DNA from: Mycteria americana
Lineage: Eukaryota > Chordata > Aves > Ciconiiformes > Ciconiidae
Direction of reading: 5' to 3'
NCBI RefSeq assembly: GCF_035582795.1
Contig: NC_134366.1
Coordinates: 3,516,828-3,580,827 of the forward strand
DNA: 64,000 nucleotides
Both the position numbers and the translations under genes were made by a program. Under the pieces are notes generated by a model. It worked only from the letters and a program-made list of their open reading frames with translations, searched no databases and was not told where the DNA came from. This document shows, piece by piece, positions 13,223 to 26,065 of the stretch. Each line of letters opens with the position of its first letter. Positions within the stretch are counted from its first letter, which is position 1.

Positions 13223-15535
13223 TCTTATACATAGTTCAGATGCAGGTGAATTTGAGTTGCACTTAGAGAAATGGTGATGCCCTTGTTCAGAGCAGAGCCA
13301 CAGTAATCAAGGAAGGTTTGTGGACTATTCAGAAAACGTAAGTATGACTGTACTGTTGTTCTAGCGGTGGATGTAAGTGCTCTCAAAGATGGTGTATGCC
13401 TCAACAGAGCTGAGCACAGACAGATACTCAAGAAAAGCTAAGGCATGAAGTAAAATGCAAATAGCAAGTGGTTTAAGAATAACAAAAATAATTTTACAAC
13501 TATATAAGGGATAGGGAAAGATTGAGTAGTAATCGGTTGAATATTCAGTAAAGCAGGAGAGCTCTTAAAAAATTTCTTTTTGTTTTTTATTTTTATTTTA
13601 TGTTTACATACTACAAAGCAGGCTGCAACCAAGTGAGCATCATAGTTAATGCCTGTAACAAAGGGGTAAATACCTCTGTCTCTAACAGGTAGAGGAATCG
13701 GTTAGAAAGTGCATAAAAAAGAATAATGTTTTAAAGTGGGCTGGACCTCACGAACTTTGTTGTAGAGTACTTGTCATATTCCAGATGGTGAGGAGATCTG
13801 AGCTAACATTAATAAAGAAACCCCTGAATGGTGGCCAGCATGCCAGAAAACCCATGAAAGGCAAGTGTACTTCTGTCTTTAAAATGGAAAAAAAAAATAA
13901 TTATAGGCCAGGTATTTGGACTTCAAGTCCCAGAAAGGTATTGGAACCAACAGTAAAAACTTCCCTTGTAAACACTGGAAAGATGCTAAAGAGGAGAGTC
14001 ACCGTTAACCTGTATGAAGCTTTCTCAGTCCAATCTAATTCTCCTGCATGACTGTTATAGATGGAAACAAAGTCATGTAAACTGAATTAAAAAATAAACA
14101 AACTTGGCACTCTTTTTTCTATGACAGTCTTATAAACAGTTTTGGAATGTGATCTAGACTAAGTACCGTAGAACGGGTGCAGAGCTTTATTCAATGTGTA
14201 GTTATTGAAGATTTAATGTCAAAACGGAAGGATTTGTCAAGCAGAACCAAACAGGCCGTGCTGTTGGTGCACTGATAATATTTTTACTGACAATCTGATT
14301 TTGGCAGGGTCTCTTGAGGCTTTGGTAAGTCAGGCTTAGAGTTCCATGATCACAAATTCGTGAATGAAAAAAATAAATTAAGTTCTCTGAAAGGGTTAAA
14401 AAATAATCTAGTGCTCAATGACAGCATGGGAAAATGCTGCTCAGGTGCAGTTCTGTGAAGGATTTGGGGACTACTGGGAAGCACAAGTGGATTTGGGATT
14501 AACAATGCCCGGCTGTTTTGGAATAGGCAAAAATCCATACCGGGATGTACGAAGGCAGCGGTAGGCAGCAGCATGTCTGAAGTAATCCTTCTGATCTTCC
14601 CTGATAAGGCAGCAGCCCGAGGGCTGTGCCTGGGTTTGGTCCTCGCTCTTCAAATTTATGTAGACAGCTGGAGTCGGTCCAGCCGAGAGCAATGGAAATG
14701 ATCAGCAGGTCAGAAACGAGTTAGGGGCATTTGGGCCAAAGAAGAGGAGACGAGCGGAGACAGTGCTCTTCAAATATCTCCAGGCTTCCTGCCAGAATGG
14801 AAGGGCACCATGTGTCTTTCCTGTTCGGGGTATGTACGGTTAAATTACAGGAGGAATTTTAGAATTTAGGAATTAGTTTAGATTAGTGGGAAAAGGTTTA
14901 ATGTTAAGAGCAGGGAAGCACTGAAAAAGATGTAGGAACCTTTATAAGCTTTTTATTGTCTGCGTGGTGCCTAGAAGATGCTAGTCCTGAGTACTGGCAG
15001 ACACCATAAGATGAGCTGCAAGGAGCTTAGAGTTAAACGATGAGATAAACACTCCGTGACAACGTGCCGAGGTGGGGGGCAATCCGGACAAGGATCCTCT
15101 CTCCCATTAGGTAAACAGGTTGACAATATGCTGGGACATTAAACCCAGTTTGGGCACTTTCTCCTCGGACCGTAGGAAGGATTGTCCTCCCAGTGTAAAA
15201 GGATTGCACAGATTTGCTGACCAAAGTACGCTTAAAAGCCTTCCTTAAAATAAACACCACCTTCCACATGTCTCACTTGCTGGCCGAAGACAAAATAAAA
15301 AGACATTTCTTGTCCATCTCTCTGAAAGGCATCAGGTGAACCACAGAAACAAGCTGCACATCTGGAAGCCCTTCCAAAAAATGTGCCTTCATTTCAGAAG
15401 TGAACAGGATCAGAGATAGGGGTTTGGAAGCCAGGCAGAGGCTTTTGTATCATCATCACAGGGTTGCCAAGTGAAGCTGATGCAGTTGCATTTGTCTTAT
15501 AACTAGCAGCTCCAAATAGTGATTACTGCATATCA

Positions 15536-16166
15536 ATTCCTGTCCTGGTTTCAGCTGGGATAGAGTTAATTTTCTTCCTAGTAGCTGGTATAGTGCTGTG
15601 CTTTGGATTTTAGTATAAGAATAATATTGATAACACGCTGATGTTTTGGCTGTCGCTAAGCGGTGTTTACATTGGTCAAGGATTCTTCCCCCCTTCAGCT
15701 CCCCATGCTCTGCCAGGTGCCCAAGAAATGGGAGGGGGCACAGCCAGGACAGTTGATCCAAACTGACCAAAGGGCTATTCCATACCATATGATGTCATGC
15801 CCAGTATATAAACTGGGGGAGTTGGCCGGGGGGTAGCAATCATTGCTCGGGGACTGGCTGGGCGTCGGTCGGCGGGTGGTGAGCGGTTGTAATTTTTTTT
15901 TATATATATTTTCCTTTTTTTTCCCCTCCCTTGGGTTTTGTTCCTCTCTCTCTCTCTCATTGTTTTTTTCCTTCTCATTATAATTCATTATTATTATTAC
16001 TATTATTTTGTTCCAATTATTAAACTGTTCTTATCTCAACCCACGAGTTTTCTTACTTTTGCTCTTTCGATTCTCTCCCCCATCCCACCGGGGGGGGTGG
16101 GGGTGGAAGTGAGCGAGCGGCTGCGTGGTGCTTGGCTGCCGGCTGGGGCTAAACCACGACAATTCC
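15536..16166 (+). mobile_element. Solo LTR of an avian endogenous retrovirus
   Basis: A 621-nt LTR occupies 15541-16161, starting TG and ending CA. It is flanked by a perfect 5-nt target-site duplication, ATTCC, at 15536-15540 and 16162-16166. Inside are a TATATAA box near 15806, an ATTAAA poly(A) signal at 16019-16024, a TTATTA-rich tract and a G-rich run near 16090. No gag, pol or env reading frame and no second LTR lies beside it, so it is a solo LTR left by recombination between the two LTRs of a provirus. The same family occurs in the opposite orientation at 63350-63994. I recognise the family from bird genomes but cannot give its repeat-library name; a 5-nt duplication fits several ERV classes. 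Confidence 0.9.
15806..15812 (+). promoter_or_regulatory. TATA box of the solo LTR
   Basis: TATATAA in the middle of the LTR, about 210 nt before its poly(A) signal, as expected for the U3-R part of a retroviral LTR. It could act as a cryptic promoter on the + strand, the same strand as OBSCN, about 12 kb upstream of the ATG exon. Confidence 0.55.
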
Positions 16167-18896
16167 CTAATCCTTCTTCAAGGTTTTGGTGGTGGAGCCT
16201 GCTTGGAGTTCATTATTTACATCTAAATGTACGGTGGAGAATTTTGCTGGTATTTGTTCTGTTTTTCAGAGAAGCATCAGCCATGTGGGTCCAGCAATCA
16301 GTTACCAATAGTCATTGAGCTACTAATCATGACAGTGCTAAAAATGAACCTGTCGTGACTTTGTAATTCTAGTATGTACAGCTGGCCCCTTATACACATT
16401 ACAAAAAAAAAAAAAAAAGTGGAAATGCATAAAGTGTGTTCCTGAGCTCCTCCTTGAAGACAGCAATGTGTTGAGTGAAAGACACTCTTTGCTCATTTAA
16501 TCCTGTAAGAATCCACCTTGTGCCTCTGGCAACTGTTGCGCTCCACAGTTTGCTGGATTTCACAGGGCAGGGAAGCGTAAGCAAGGTTGCTTCATGGTGA
16601 GCTGGGGAACATTGAATTTGCTTTGGTTTGCTCCAAATGGGGCACTGCTTTATTCAGGTTTCAGGTTGGGGGTAGACCTTGAAGTGCAAAGCAGGACTTG
16701 ATAGGAAATAATTTCTGTTTATGTTCAGCCTGTGCAATAGTACAAGTTATCCTGTTCAGAAATGAAATTGCATTGATTCAAAGGTGTGCTGAGTTTTGTT
16801 GCTAACAAAACTTGGGCAGCCTTTCTGTGTCTTTGAGAGGTCATTGTAAGTTTGTTGGTAGGTATCTGCTACTCCACCTGCAGCCAAAACTTTAAACCAT
16901 CTTCAAAACAGAGGGAAGAACCAAGCAGAATGGCCGGTATGTTTAAAAGGGGAGATGAGTTTCACAAAGCTGTCCCTAAACATCAGATAAAGTTACTCGG
17001 CCAATGCACAGACAGTTCAGATGTCACCTGAGATCTAGGTACCTTTTTTCCTTATAACTATATGGTTGGTTTTGCCCTAGTGGGTAAATCCTGACTATTC
17101 TGACTTGGAAGGAGTGGGGAGCACGAGGCAGTAGCACGCCGCCTTCCTGTAGCGTTTGAGATTTGGTTGCTGGTGGGCAGCATATTGCTTATGATCAGAT
17201 TTGAGAGGTGGGTCCTTCCATCTCCCACATCAGAGTCACTAGTCAACACTACCCTTTTTATTCCCCCTTTGGAAGATGATGGTGTATCTCATACTTGTGG
17301 CTTTTTCTCTTCCATCACTGGGTCAATTCTCCAGCAGGTGACAGTCCTGCTCTCAGCAGGTCACTGCATGGGATGAAACATGATCTGCTTCTAGACCAAA
17401 CCAGGGTCTAGCTTCTTTCCTGTAGAGAAACCAGCCCTAGGACAGCTTCAATGTCTCCTGCTGGCCAGCTTCCTTGTCCTTGGTCATCCCATTGCATTAA
17501 GTTAATGGAGTCCTCCTGATCTCATCGCTTTTCATCCTTGTCACCTTCTCCTTGAGCTCTGCTTTCAAGGATATCCCGTTAGCACTTAGGTCATGCTGGA
17601 TGTCTTCCACATTTTAGTTTTCAGTAGCCAGATGCCATGTGAACCCAATGCAAAACTTAGAGGCTTCAAGAGTTGAGATTCCTACTGCGTGCAAGGTAGA
17701 AACAGCCGTTCCTCTGCCCTGATAACATGGACACTGCAGCCACCACGGTTCTCTGTCTTTGTTCCCTCTGACTCTCTTCAACCCCTGCTTTCAAAATCCC
17801 AAATAAAACTCCATTATGCCCCCCTGCTGATGTTTTTGTGCCCTGAAAAGTGAGTAAACACAACATACCGTTGTGTCTTTAGCTGATCTATGCCCTCGGA
17901 CTCCGCAGCACGTTATCTGCTTTGTTTACTGCCAAAAATAAGCGTATCTCCTCGTTCACTCCTGATAGCCCTGCAGAGGTAAAGTGGCTGTGGGGGAGCC
18001 TGCTGGACTCTGTTCTAGCTCCCCTGTCATTAACAGAAATTACTTTTAAATTCAAAATACTTTGATTGCTAGTAAGAGTTGGTGTGAACTCTGTGTTCAG
18101 GAAATTGTTAAAAAAACCCAACAGTTTTACTGGTAAATATAGAAAATACGATCTTGAGCTTCTGAGATGCGATGTGTGTGCAACTCGTGCCATTTTTGCA
18201 GACGCTTCAGATTCATGCGGCAAAAAGGTAGGGAGAGATAGGCTTAGGTTTATTAACTTGCCGTTTATTTGCCATTGTAACAACTCTTGCCTAGGAGGTT
18301 ATAAATAAACCTACTATTGATCTGATGCCTTTGGAAAAGAATTCCCGTCTAGTGTGCAACGCTGATAAGTTGGCAGCTGCCTGTTCCTGAGTCCCCACGT
18401 CACATTTATCACTTGGTTTTGGGATGGACTCTTGAGGAACGGTTCTGACCCACCTTGTCGCTGCAGCCTGTCCCCCACACCCCATTCACACACGCCTCCG
18501 AAGGTTTTCCTCCCCCCCTGTTGCTAGACTGTCTCAGTGAGTCCCTAAAATGATGCCCTTTCGCCTCTCTCCTGCAGGAAATTTAATCTCCCCGGTAAAT
18601 GACACCCAGAGCTATTTTGGAGCTGGGCTGCAGAGGGAAAGCAAAGCACGTCAGCAATTTGACTAGAGGAGGACAACCCAGAGGAGGGGTGGGGAGGGGG
18701 TGGCACAGCCTAACCCCGAGCAGCAAAGCCAGTGCCGGGGGACTTGGGGGGACCTTCTGCTGCACGTCCCTGCTATCGCTGGGGTTTCTGTTTTATTTTC
18801 CTGGAGGGGAAAGGGAGGAGGGGGGAAACCAAAACCAATATGGTCTCCCCATGTCCTCTGTTCCCCTCTTCCCCCTTCCCCCTTTTGTCATCTCAG
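16167..18896. other. Gene-free stretch, GC rising
   Basis: Between the LTR and the candidate non-coding exon I see no domain-bearing reading frame. A 16-nt A run lies near 16403. The last 300 nt are GC- and pyrimidine-rich and end in a long polypyrimidine tract that is part of the splice acceptor described in the next entry. Confidence 0.5.
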
Positions 18897-18962
18897 TAGG
18901 AATCGGCTTTTTCTTACTCTGCCCAGAGCTTTGTTTCTCCTCAGACTCTGACAAGACTCCAG
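18897..18962 (+). other. Candidate non-coding exon (possible OBSCN 5' UTR)
   Basis: A long C/T tract (about 18855-18892) ends in a TCTCAG acceptor, and 66 nt later there is an excellent donor, CAG/GTAAGA, at 18962/18963. A second acceptor, CTCCTCAG, ends at 18943. The segment has stops in its frames and no coding look, so it could only be untranslated. OBSCN has a non-coding first exon in other vertebrates, and this is one of two places upstream of 28 kb that could belong to its 5' end. RNA evidence is needed; it may be a chance splice-site pair. Confidence 0.25.
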
Positions 18963-21900
18963 GTAAGACCTAAACCTTCAGCTAAAGAGAAGCGGACTTG
19001 GGGATGCTGGTATCCAGCAGCAAGTGGAGAATGTTGTTCGTAGCTGAGGGAGGGGTGAGGTTATTTCTATGTCCGTGTTACGATGCTGGAGTATGTCTTG
19101 CTTTATGAAACATATTTGAAGATGGAGCTGAAGGTTCAGGTAGTAAATCCATCCTTCTTCTGGTCTGAACCAAATATGGATTGCTTTGCTTAATTACTTC
19201 TGGCCACGTTATCAAAAGAGCAAAGATCAACCTGCGAAGGAGAGCAGAAAAGAGAGGAAAATCAGGTTTAAAGCTGTTGATTCTACTTGATACAGTTTGT
19301 CCCCAAACTGGAGATAGCAGTGTGCATGGAGAGCCTGGAAAAAAATATGGTTCCTGTGGAGAGGTGGCAGCAAGGAATGTTTTTAAAGGTTTTATTTCCA
19401 GGGCATAATCTCAGTGCTGCTTTTCTCTTCAGCAAGGGCTTTTTTTTTTTTTTTTTTTTCCTCTGAGCTTCTCTCCAGCATCGATACCGATTCACACTGC
19501 AACCCCCCACCCTCCTCGCATTTCTACAAATGGCTCTGACGAGAGATGGAGAGAGATGGAGCTCAACAGCTGAGGCTATTTTCAGCCCTACAGCTCAATG
19601 GGGTGGAGTGGCTGTAATGACAATGACGTCCACTTGTTAAAATACAAGGGCTTAAGTTGGAGCCTCGCTGCTAATTGTCACCAAGGGAATTCTTTGTCCC
19701 TATGGGAGTTGTGATCCTGCAACTCCTTCATGTAGGAAATCACATGTGCTAAAATTGGAGGCAAAGTTTCTAGCTTAATATAGGCGAGTTTATTTTTCTG
19801 TTACTGCAAAGGATTTAAAAGTTGGGATTATTTGGTTCAGTGCTGGTTTTATTCGTGCAAGGGAGAGAAAGGTACATGCACTTACGCATGTGTGCATGCA
19901 GAGAGGAAGCATGCGTTAGCGCAGCTGTAGCGTAGTGCTGCCGACTTCAGACATATAAAAGTCTAGCATTCTAAACCATGAGACCAATAAAGTAAAATAC
20001 ACCCATGCAAATCCACTGTTTCTCCGAACCTTTAAAGCTCACTGGGCTCAAGCTGTCTGTCTTTGTCATCCGAGCAGACACCGGGGTGTACCTACAGCTG
20101 GGATTCTGCCACAGCCACTTCCCTCCAGGGGCTGTGTGTAAAGCAAAATCCAGTTGGGTGAAATTTCTCATGAAATCGCTAGAATTTACAGCGCTCCTTT
20201 TCTGTCCCCAGGGTGGTAAACCCAGAATTTTTGTCTTTTCACTCCATTTGTCTCCTGCCTTCGTACCCCCATGGAGCAGGAATGAGCATCGCTGTATGCC
20301 CGAGACCTCCCTTGTGCTGTAGCCTTCATTTACACATTGTCAGAACAGCCTGGGTACCTTTAGGCTCAGAAGAATAAAAGGAAAAGCTGCTGCCACAGAG
20401 TCTTGATTATAGAGGGGCTGATCTGAGCAGTTTTAGTCCTTTGGAAGCTTCTGGGGTTGTTTTGTAGCTCCATCGAGGGGGGAATCTGAAGTGAAGTCCC
20501 TGTGCTGGAGCAAAGACCAAGTAGGAAGAAGTGGTCCCTTCTTTGCGCGGACTTTCTTGAAGCTATTGGTGTGCTGGCCGTATGGTTAAAAGAGGGATGA
20601 GCTTTATAAGCAATAGGTCTGTGTCTATATCAGAAAGGAAAGATAAGCATGTTCTTTAACCATATAAATCATGTAAGTGGCTTCAGTTTCCCATGGTTTA
20701 CATTAAGTGTATGCTTGCCTTGCCTGGTAGTGCGCACAAACCATGCGATTTGTTCTTGTTTCTTGTTGGAATTTTCTAACTGTTTGTTTGACTCTCGTTT
20801 GCTGCCAGTCATTGGAAATATTCAGGTTATTGATAAAGGATTAATACTGGGAGCATGAGGTGATGCAGGTCCCTTCCTAGACAGTTGGTGCGTATTTAGC
20901 TCTACCCTGAAGGTCAGAAATGTAAGATTGTCTTGCCTTGAGCTTCGCCATCTTTTTGCTGAGGGCTGCTTACGAGTTTAACACCATTTCACTCACTGTG
21001 AAAATTCCCTTAACATCTCCCGTGGACTTTGGCTTACTGTGGAGGCAATAGATGCAGGGAATGCAAAGGAGCCTTACTCTGAATTGGGTTAGAAGCTTAT
21101 TGCAATAGGCTTAGTTCGTTGCAGGTACAAGGAGTCCTCTGTGTCCGACATCTCCTACAGCTCAGGGAGACCGATTCTCCAAACCACCACGGAAAGCTCT
21201 TCCATCTGCTCATCAAGTGACCTTTGAATATGCCAAAGTCTGTTGTCCCTCACTGCAGTGGAATTCAGAGTAGCCCAAGCTAAGCTCCGAGTCCAGCTCC
21301 TCAGTGACAGATACCATTCCTGCTCTGATGGACCGGGCATCAGATAAACTCTGCCATCTCGGATTAGTGCATCGGTGCAAATCTCTACTTACACCTGATT
21401 TAGAGACGTAATGGGCGCGTAGCATTGGGTGTGCTGGTGTGCATTTCACCCCTAAAGCGCTCTGTCTGGTGTAATGGCTTGTAGGAGTCCATCTGTGCTC
21501 ATCTGATGCCGCTAAGCTTGCAGCTGACACTGAATACTTGTGCTATTTCAAAGCTGTCCATTCCCTGGGAGGTTGTTAGAACTAACAGGGCAGCTGGGTT
21601 ACTGCTGTTTTCCCGCAGCAGAACTTTAAACATCAAAGGAAATCCGCACTTCCCATTTTATGACCCATCAACTTCCCTTCCCACCCACAGATGCCATTTC
21701 CTGATGTTTTTAGATGGAACAAGACATGCAGATATATCATGTAAACTACAGTAATACTAGCGCTGCCTTGATTTTTATCTAGAGCTTCTGTTTTAGTGGT
21801 ATTTTTTGAAAGCTGGGGATCCAGAGATGGGAGGTTCTCTATGAATCTTACTTTTCCCATCAGGAGAGGAAGGAGTGCAAGGCTTAGCAGTTGGCATTGT

Positions 21901-22593
21901 GGATAAAGTCCAGGAAATATGGACTCTAACAGCAAGACAAAGACCCCAGATCAACAGTTTGTTGCTTCGGCAAAGAAAGGATAAAAGAGGACTGAGAAAA
22001 TGAGCAAGCAGGCATGGGATGAGTCTTAACGTGGTGTTGGAGAGAAACTCCGTGTTCCTGATCTGTATTCAGACTTCAGTGGTCTCTTAGGTTTAGGTGC
22101 CTGTCCTCACCTGGGCTTTACATCCTCCAGGTTTCTGATTATGCAGGTGTGCTACTGGTGGCTGCATTTGTCTTGGGAATATTTTATGAGATGGATTGCA
22201 TGGTGCTTTTGCTCTTTGCCCAGGGTCATGGTGGACAGGATTCCCTTTCTAACCATTGAATTTAAAGGCTTGGACAGAGAATAACCTGCCACCCCTGTCC
22301 TCTCATGCCAAAGAGCATCATCACAGGCTGCTGACTGCTTGGGGACAGTATGCCATGATGCGGGACCTCTACCTGCTCAGAGGTCGTTGAAGGCTTTCCA
22401 GATGCAGCTCAACATTGGTGAAGGAATGTGAAACCAACCCATCAGCCAGCACAGCACAGTGAATCATAGGAGGTCAAGGGAGCGATGGCACCACCATCAC
22501 TCCATCTCCTGATGACTCCCCTGATGAGCATCACCTCAGACTACTCCAGCAGGAACTGCAGCAGTCTGTGGTTGTTCCCACTGCGAGGGACTT
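18963..22593. other. Gene-free stretch
   Basis: No supported coding exon. It holds a run of 20 T at 19440-19459 and a TATAAAA near 19955. I see no clear transposon until the inverted CR1 fragment at 22594. Confidence 0.5.
19440..19459. repeat. Poly(T) run, 20 nt
   Basis: Uninterrupted T run followed by CCTCTGAG; no adjacent element recognised. Confidence 0.9.
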
Positions 22594-22692
22594 CACAGAA
22601 TCACAGAATCGTATAGGTTGGAAAAGACCTTTAAGATCATCGAGTCCAACCGTAAACCTAACACTGCCAAGACCACCACTACACCATGTCCC
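22594..22692 (-). mobile_element. CR1 LINE 3' end, 99 nt, minus strand
   Basis: On the + strand it begins with CACAGAATCACAGAATC, the reverse complement of the CR1 ATTCTGTG tail, and continues to CACCATGTCCC. It is a very short, 5'-truncated insertion. It is the reverse complement, with a single mismatch, of 23640-23738, so the two form an inverted pair. Confidence 0.92.
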
Positions 22693-23385
22693 ATGCAAGC
22701 CATGACTTGCTCGCTTCTCCGTGGGGAAGCAGGTGTAGGGCAGAGATGGAAGGCAATGAAGAGAGTGGGTAGGAGGCCTTGACTGGCTGCATGGCTGTGT
22801 GCTGGTTCCTGGGCAGTGATTTGATTTATTTGCATTATCTGACAGGTCTGTGCACTTGTGCCTCTTTCCCCCAAACACAAAACAGTGAAAATTTGAATGA
22901 ATAAAGACATAAGTAAAATTACAAGTGCTGCTACTTTGCCTTCGGCATGCTCAGAAATACCCAGATGGGAACGCGATCTCTGCTGCAAATGATTAATCAC
23001 AGAGGGATTACAAGGAGAAATATGACACGGGTAAATGTCTGAGATTAATTGGAAAGGGCATCTGCATCGACTAGGTTTATTCATGCTTTGTTGTCAGTCT
23101 CATCGCTTCCAAGGGAGCTGTCCTGGCACTTGCAGAGTTACTATATTTTTTTTAAGTTTGAATGTACGTACAAAGATGTTGAATTAGTGTAAATGTTTAC
23201 TAAATTGATTAACAAGTTACACTGGAAATATTGAATCTTGTCCTTTCTGTATGTCCACAAAGCTATCCTCCCTCTCTTAGTCCTAATCTCTTTATCAGCC
23301 TAATCCAATGTGATGCATTTTATCCCATTTAAACTTGTAGTTTAAATAAAATGTAGTTTATCTAGTGCAGCCTATGTAAACTGTT

Positions 23386-23738
23386 TGAGGGGAGACCTTA
23401 TCGCTCTCTACAGCTACCTGAAAGGAGGGTGTAGAGAGGTGGGGTCGGTCTCTTCTCCCAAGTAACAAGTGATAGGATGAGAGGAAATGGCCTCAGGTTG
23501 CACCAGGGGAGGTTTAGATTGGGTATTAGGAAATTTTACTTCACTGAAAGGGTTGTCCAGCACTGGCACAGGCTGCCCAGGGAAGTGGTTGAGTCGCCAT
23601 CCCTGGAGGTATTTAAAAGATGGGTAGATGTGGTGCTCAGGGACATGGTGTAGTGGTGGGCTTGGCAGTGTTAGGTTTACGGTTGGACTCGATGATCTTA
23701 AAGGTCTTTTCCAACCTATACGATTCTGTGATTCTGTG
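23386..23738 (+). mobile_element. CR1 LINE 3' fragment, about 350 nt
   Basis: It starts abruptly in the C-terminal part of CR1 ORF2 (coding for the GDLIALYSYLKGG-like segment) and ends with two ATTCTGTG units. It is 5'-truncated, as most CR1 copies are. Reading frames derived from it are parts of LINE ORF2, not host genes. Confidence 0.93.
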
Positions 23739-25637
23739 ATCTGTCTGACTGTTAGATACTTATTGCAGCTTCATCCTTGCTGCAAGTTAGGATTTCATGC
23801 TGTTACTGGATTTCATGCTCTCAACACCCATAAGGCAAGGTTTTTACCCTCTTTTTCGGTCGGGGACTGAAGATACAAGACTTTGAGCGACTTTCTGATG
23901 ATTATAAAAGTAAACCAGTGGCAGAGCAAGGAATAAACCCCGTTTCACTTTCCTACCATGTTAGAAATTAAAATAATACTGATGAGCACGCACTTTTCAC
24001 TGATCCCTGGATTTTCTTCTGGCATCCTGGCCATTCATAATGGCATAAGAAGCGTTGAGTGTGAGGGTATGTGGTGAAAGCTGGTAGAGAGTGAGGTGCG
24101 GTGCAGATTACAGCGTGGGACATGGGGTCTTCACCTTGCATTAGGAGGTCTGTGGACACAGTGGCTTGTACCTGATGGAGAGAAGAGAGTTGCAAGCACT
24201 GGGCGAGTGTTTGGGAGCAATGGGAGAGGGAGGCTGGACCTTTAGGCGGTGGCCACTGGAAAGAAGCGTCTTGGATGGATTTGCTGCACCAGTCTGGTTC
24301 AGGAGCAAAAGCAACAGGCACCTGATGCAGCAGCTTCCCTGTGTTTTAGCTGTTCTTGACTATCAGAGATACCAGTGAGAAGCTGGGGCTTGTTTGGGCA
24401 CTGTTTAGCACAGGAGGGCAGGGGACGAGGATGCACAAGAGCTTTAGGAAGTGAGTGGCGTTCCTGCTCTCACCCTTGTAAGAGACTGGCTTTGAGAGCA
24501 CCCACCATGCTCCCACAGAGCAGAGCTCTCCTCCAGGCGTGGATACGTCTCCTGGGGACCAGGCGAGGAAAACAGCATGCAGGTGGTTTGAGGGAAGCCA
24601 CTGTTCACTGAAAGGTCGCTGGCTGGCTCCCGAGCAGGCACCTCTTGCATCTGTAGCCATCTCTGCGCCCCAGGCACTTCTCCATGTTATGCAGAGCCCA
24701 CTTTGAAGGAGAAGCGAAGCAGCTTTAATTTCTTCTCTTTTTGATGCTATGGATTTGAAGCTGGAAATGAGTCAGAGCGACACATCTGTCAGAAACAACT
24801 AGGGATCTAGGAAGGATGAGACATGGCAATGTCTTCTGAAGATGGATCCAAGTGCTTTGATGACGCAGTGCAGCCTGAAATGCAAGCTAATGGCTGGGAA
24901 AGATTAGGACATGAGCTCTGAGTCTGTGTTTTGACTGTTAATTCTTAGTTAATGTAGTGAATGTTACTGCTGGATTCTCCAGAGATGAACTTGAATCCCA
25001 GCATCCCTCTCTGAACATTGAAATGGTCCTTCCCCAAATTAGCAGAAGACTCTGATTGTCAATCAGTTCACTTCAGTGGAAATTTCCACTGACTTCATTG
25101 TGCTTTGGCTGAAGCCCAAGACTCGTATCTGTGTCTTCCAACCATTCATGCAGCTTCTCTGCTTGCAGCTTTGCAAGTGTTTATGGAAAATACATTTTAA
25201 AGCTCAAGTGAGGACAGAGGTTGAAGGTAGTAAGAGGGACTAACGAAGTGCAAACTAATTCACAGATTTCTAGACCAGTTTGAGACCAAGGGAAAAATAG
25301 TTCTGTATATTCATTGCAACTAGTATTGAAGGTGACCACTCTACAGAAAGTCAGTTGGTCTTAGCACTACTGACTACAAGTCAATCATTCTTTGCACTCT
25401 TAGTGTTTACCAAGAATGATTTTCCCCCATTACTTTTTTTTTTTTTTTTCAGATTTAAGCTTTGAAAGCATTTTCATTAATTTCTAAAGATTTTTGGTGG
25501 AATAATGAAATTTGCTTGATACCAGGAAACAAAAGCAACCAAAATTAAATTAGTTTAGAAAGGATCAATTTAATCTAAAAGGAAAAATCTTTGACTGCTT
25601 CTTAAGAGTTTCATATGTTCTTTGGAGGGGGAGAGAC

Positions 25638-25655
25638 AGGATAGGATAGGATAGG
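25638..25655. repeat. AGGAT short tandem repeat
   Basis: Three full AGGAT units plus a partial one. Confidence 0.85.
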
Positions 25656-25980
25656 ACGTAGTATATTTTTCCTGTTAAATATAGAAAGAAGACTATGTTT
25701 GTTTTTGCCTTAGATCTGTGGCCCAAATGAAGTTCGAAGGTTAGCTCAGCTATGCCATCTTCAATGGTAATAATTATTATAATTAATACCATTTTATATT
25801 TTTGTATTTACCAGTATTTAGTTTTGATGGGAATTTATGTCTTTGAATCCCCAGCAGTGTAAATGGAGTGAAAAATTGTAATTTGTTATTAATTTTCATG
25901 CATGATTTGTCATATACTCCGGCAAATACGTTGTCGTATATACACTGTGCGCATAATTATTTGCAAGACCATCCCCGTCC

Positions 25981-26065
25981 TGATATGAAGATGAAATGGG
26001 AGGGGAGCCAAGACACAGGGAGAAATAAGCAGTTTCCCAAGGTCATGCAGCAGGTCAATCCAGCC
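25981..26065 (+). repeat. MIR-like ancient SINE trace
   Basis: Contains GATGAAATGGGA, AGACACAGGGAGA and then TTTCCCAAGGTCATGCAGCA. This order matches the 3' part of MIR-type SINEs (cagatgaggaaactgag, cacagag, then cccaaggtcacacagc). It is strongly diverged and the edges are uncertain. Confidence 0.35.

Larger units (their letters stand above)
8500..15540. other. Gene-free stretch upstream of OBSCN
   Basis: No supported coding region. It holds a (GT)9 run at 9022-9039, several short A and T runs (11308, 11401, 12833) and an old CR1 fragment at 13028-13222. Short open frames are present but have scattered composition and no domain that I recognise. Confidence 0.6.

Noticed and set aside
15456..16318. 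Open frames on both strands between 15.4 and 16.3 kb
   Set aside because: They lie in the solo LTR, which has no coding function; low-complexity T, CT and TTA tracts keep the frames open.
18565..18600. TGCAG acceptor and CCG/GTAAAT donor enclosing 17 nt
   Set aside because: Too short, weak donor, no frame or partner.
19905..19985. Possible promoter (TATAAAA near 19955) or minus-strand tRNA-like sequence
   Set aside because: No E-boxes, CCAAT or downstream donor to support a promoter; tRNA-like words lack a B box and stem pairing.
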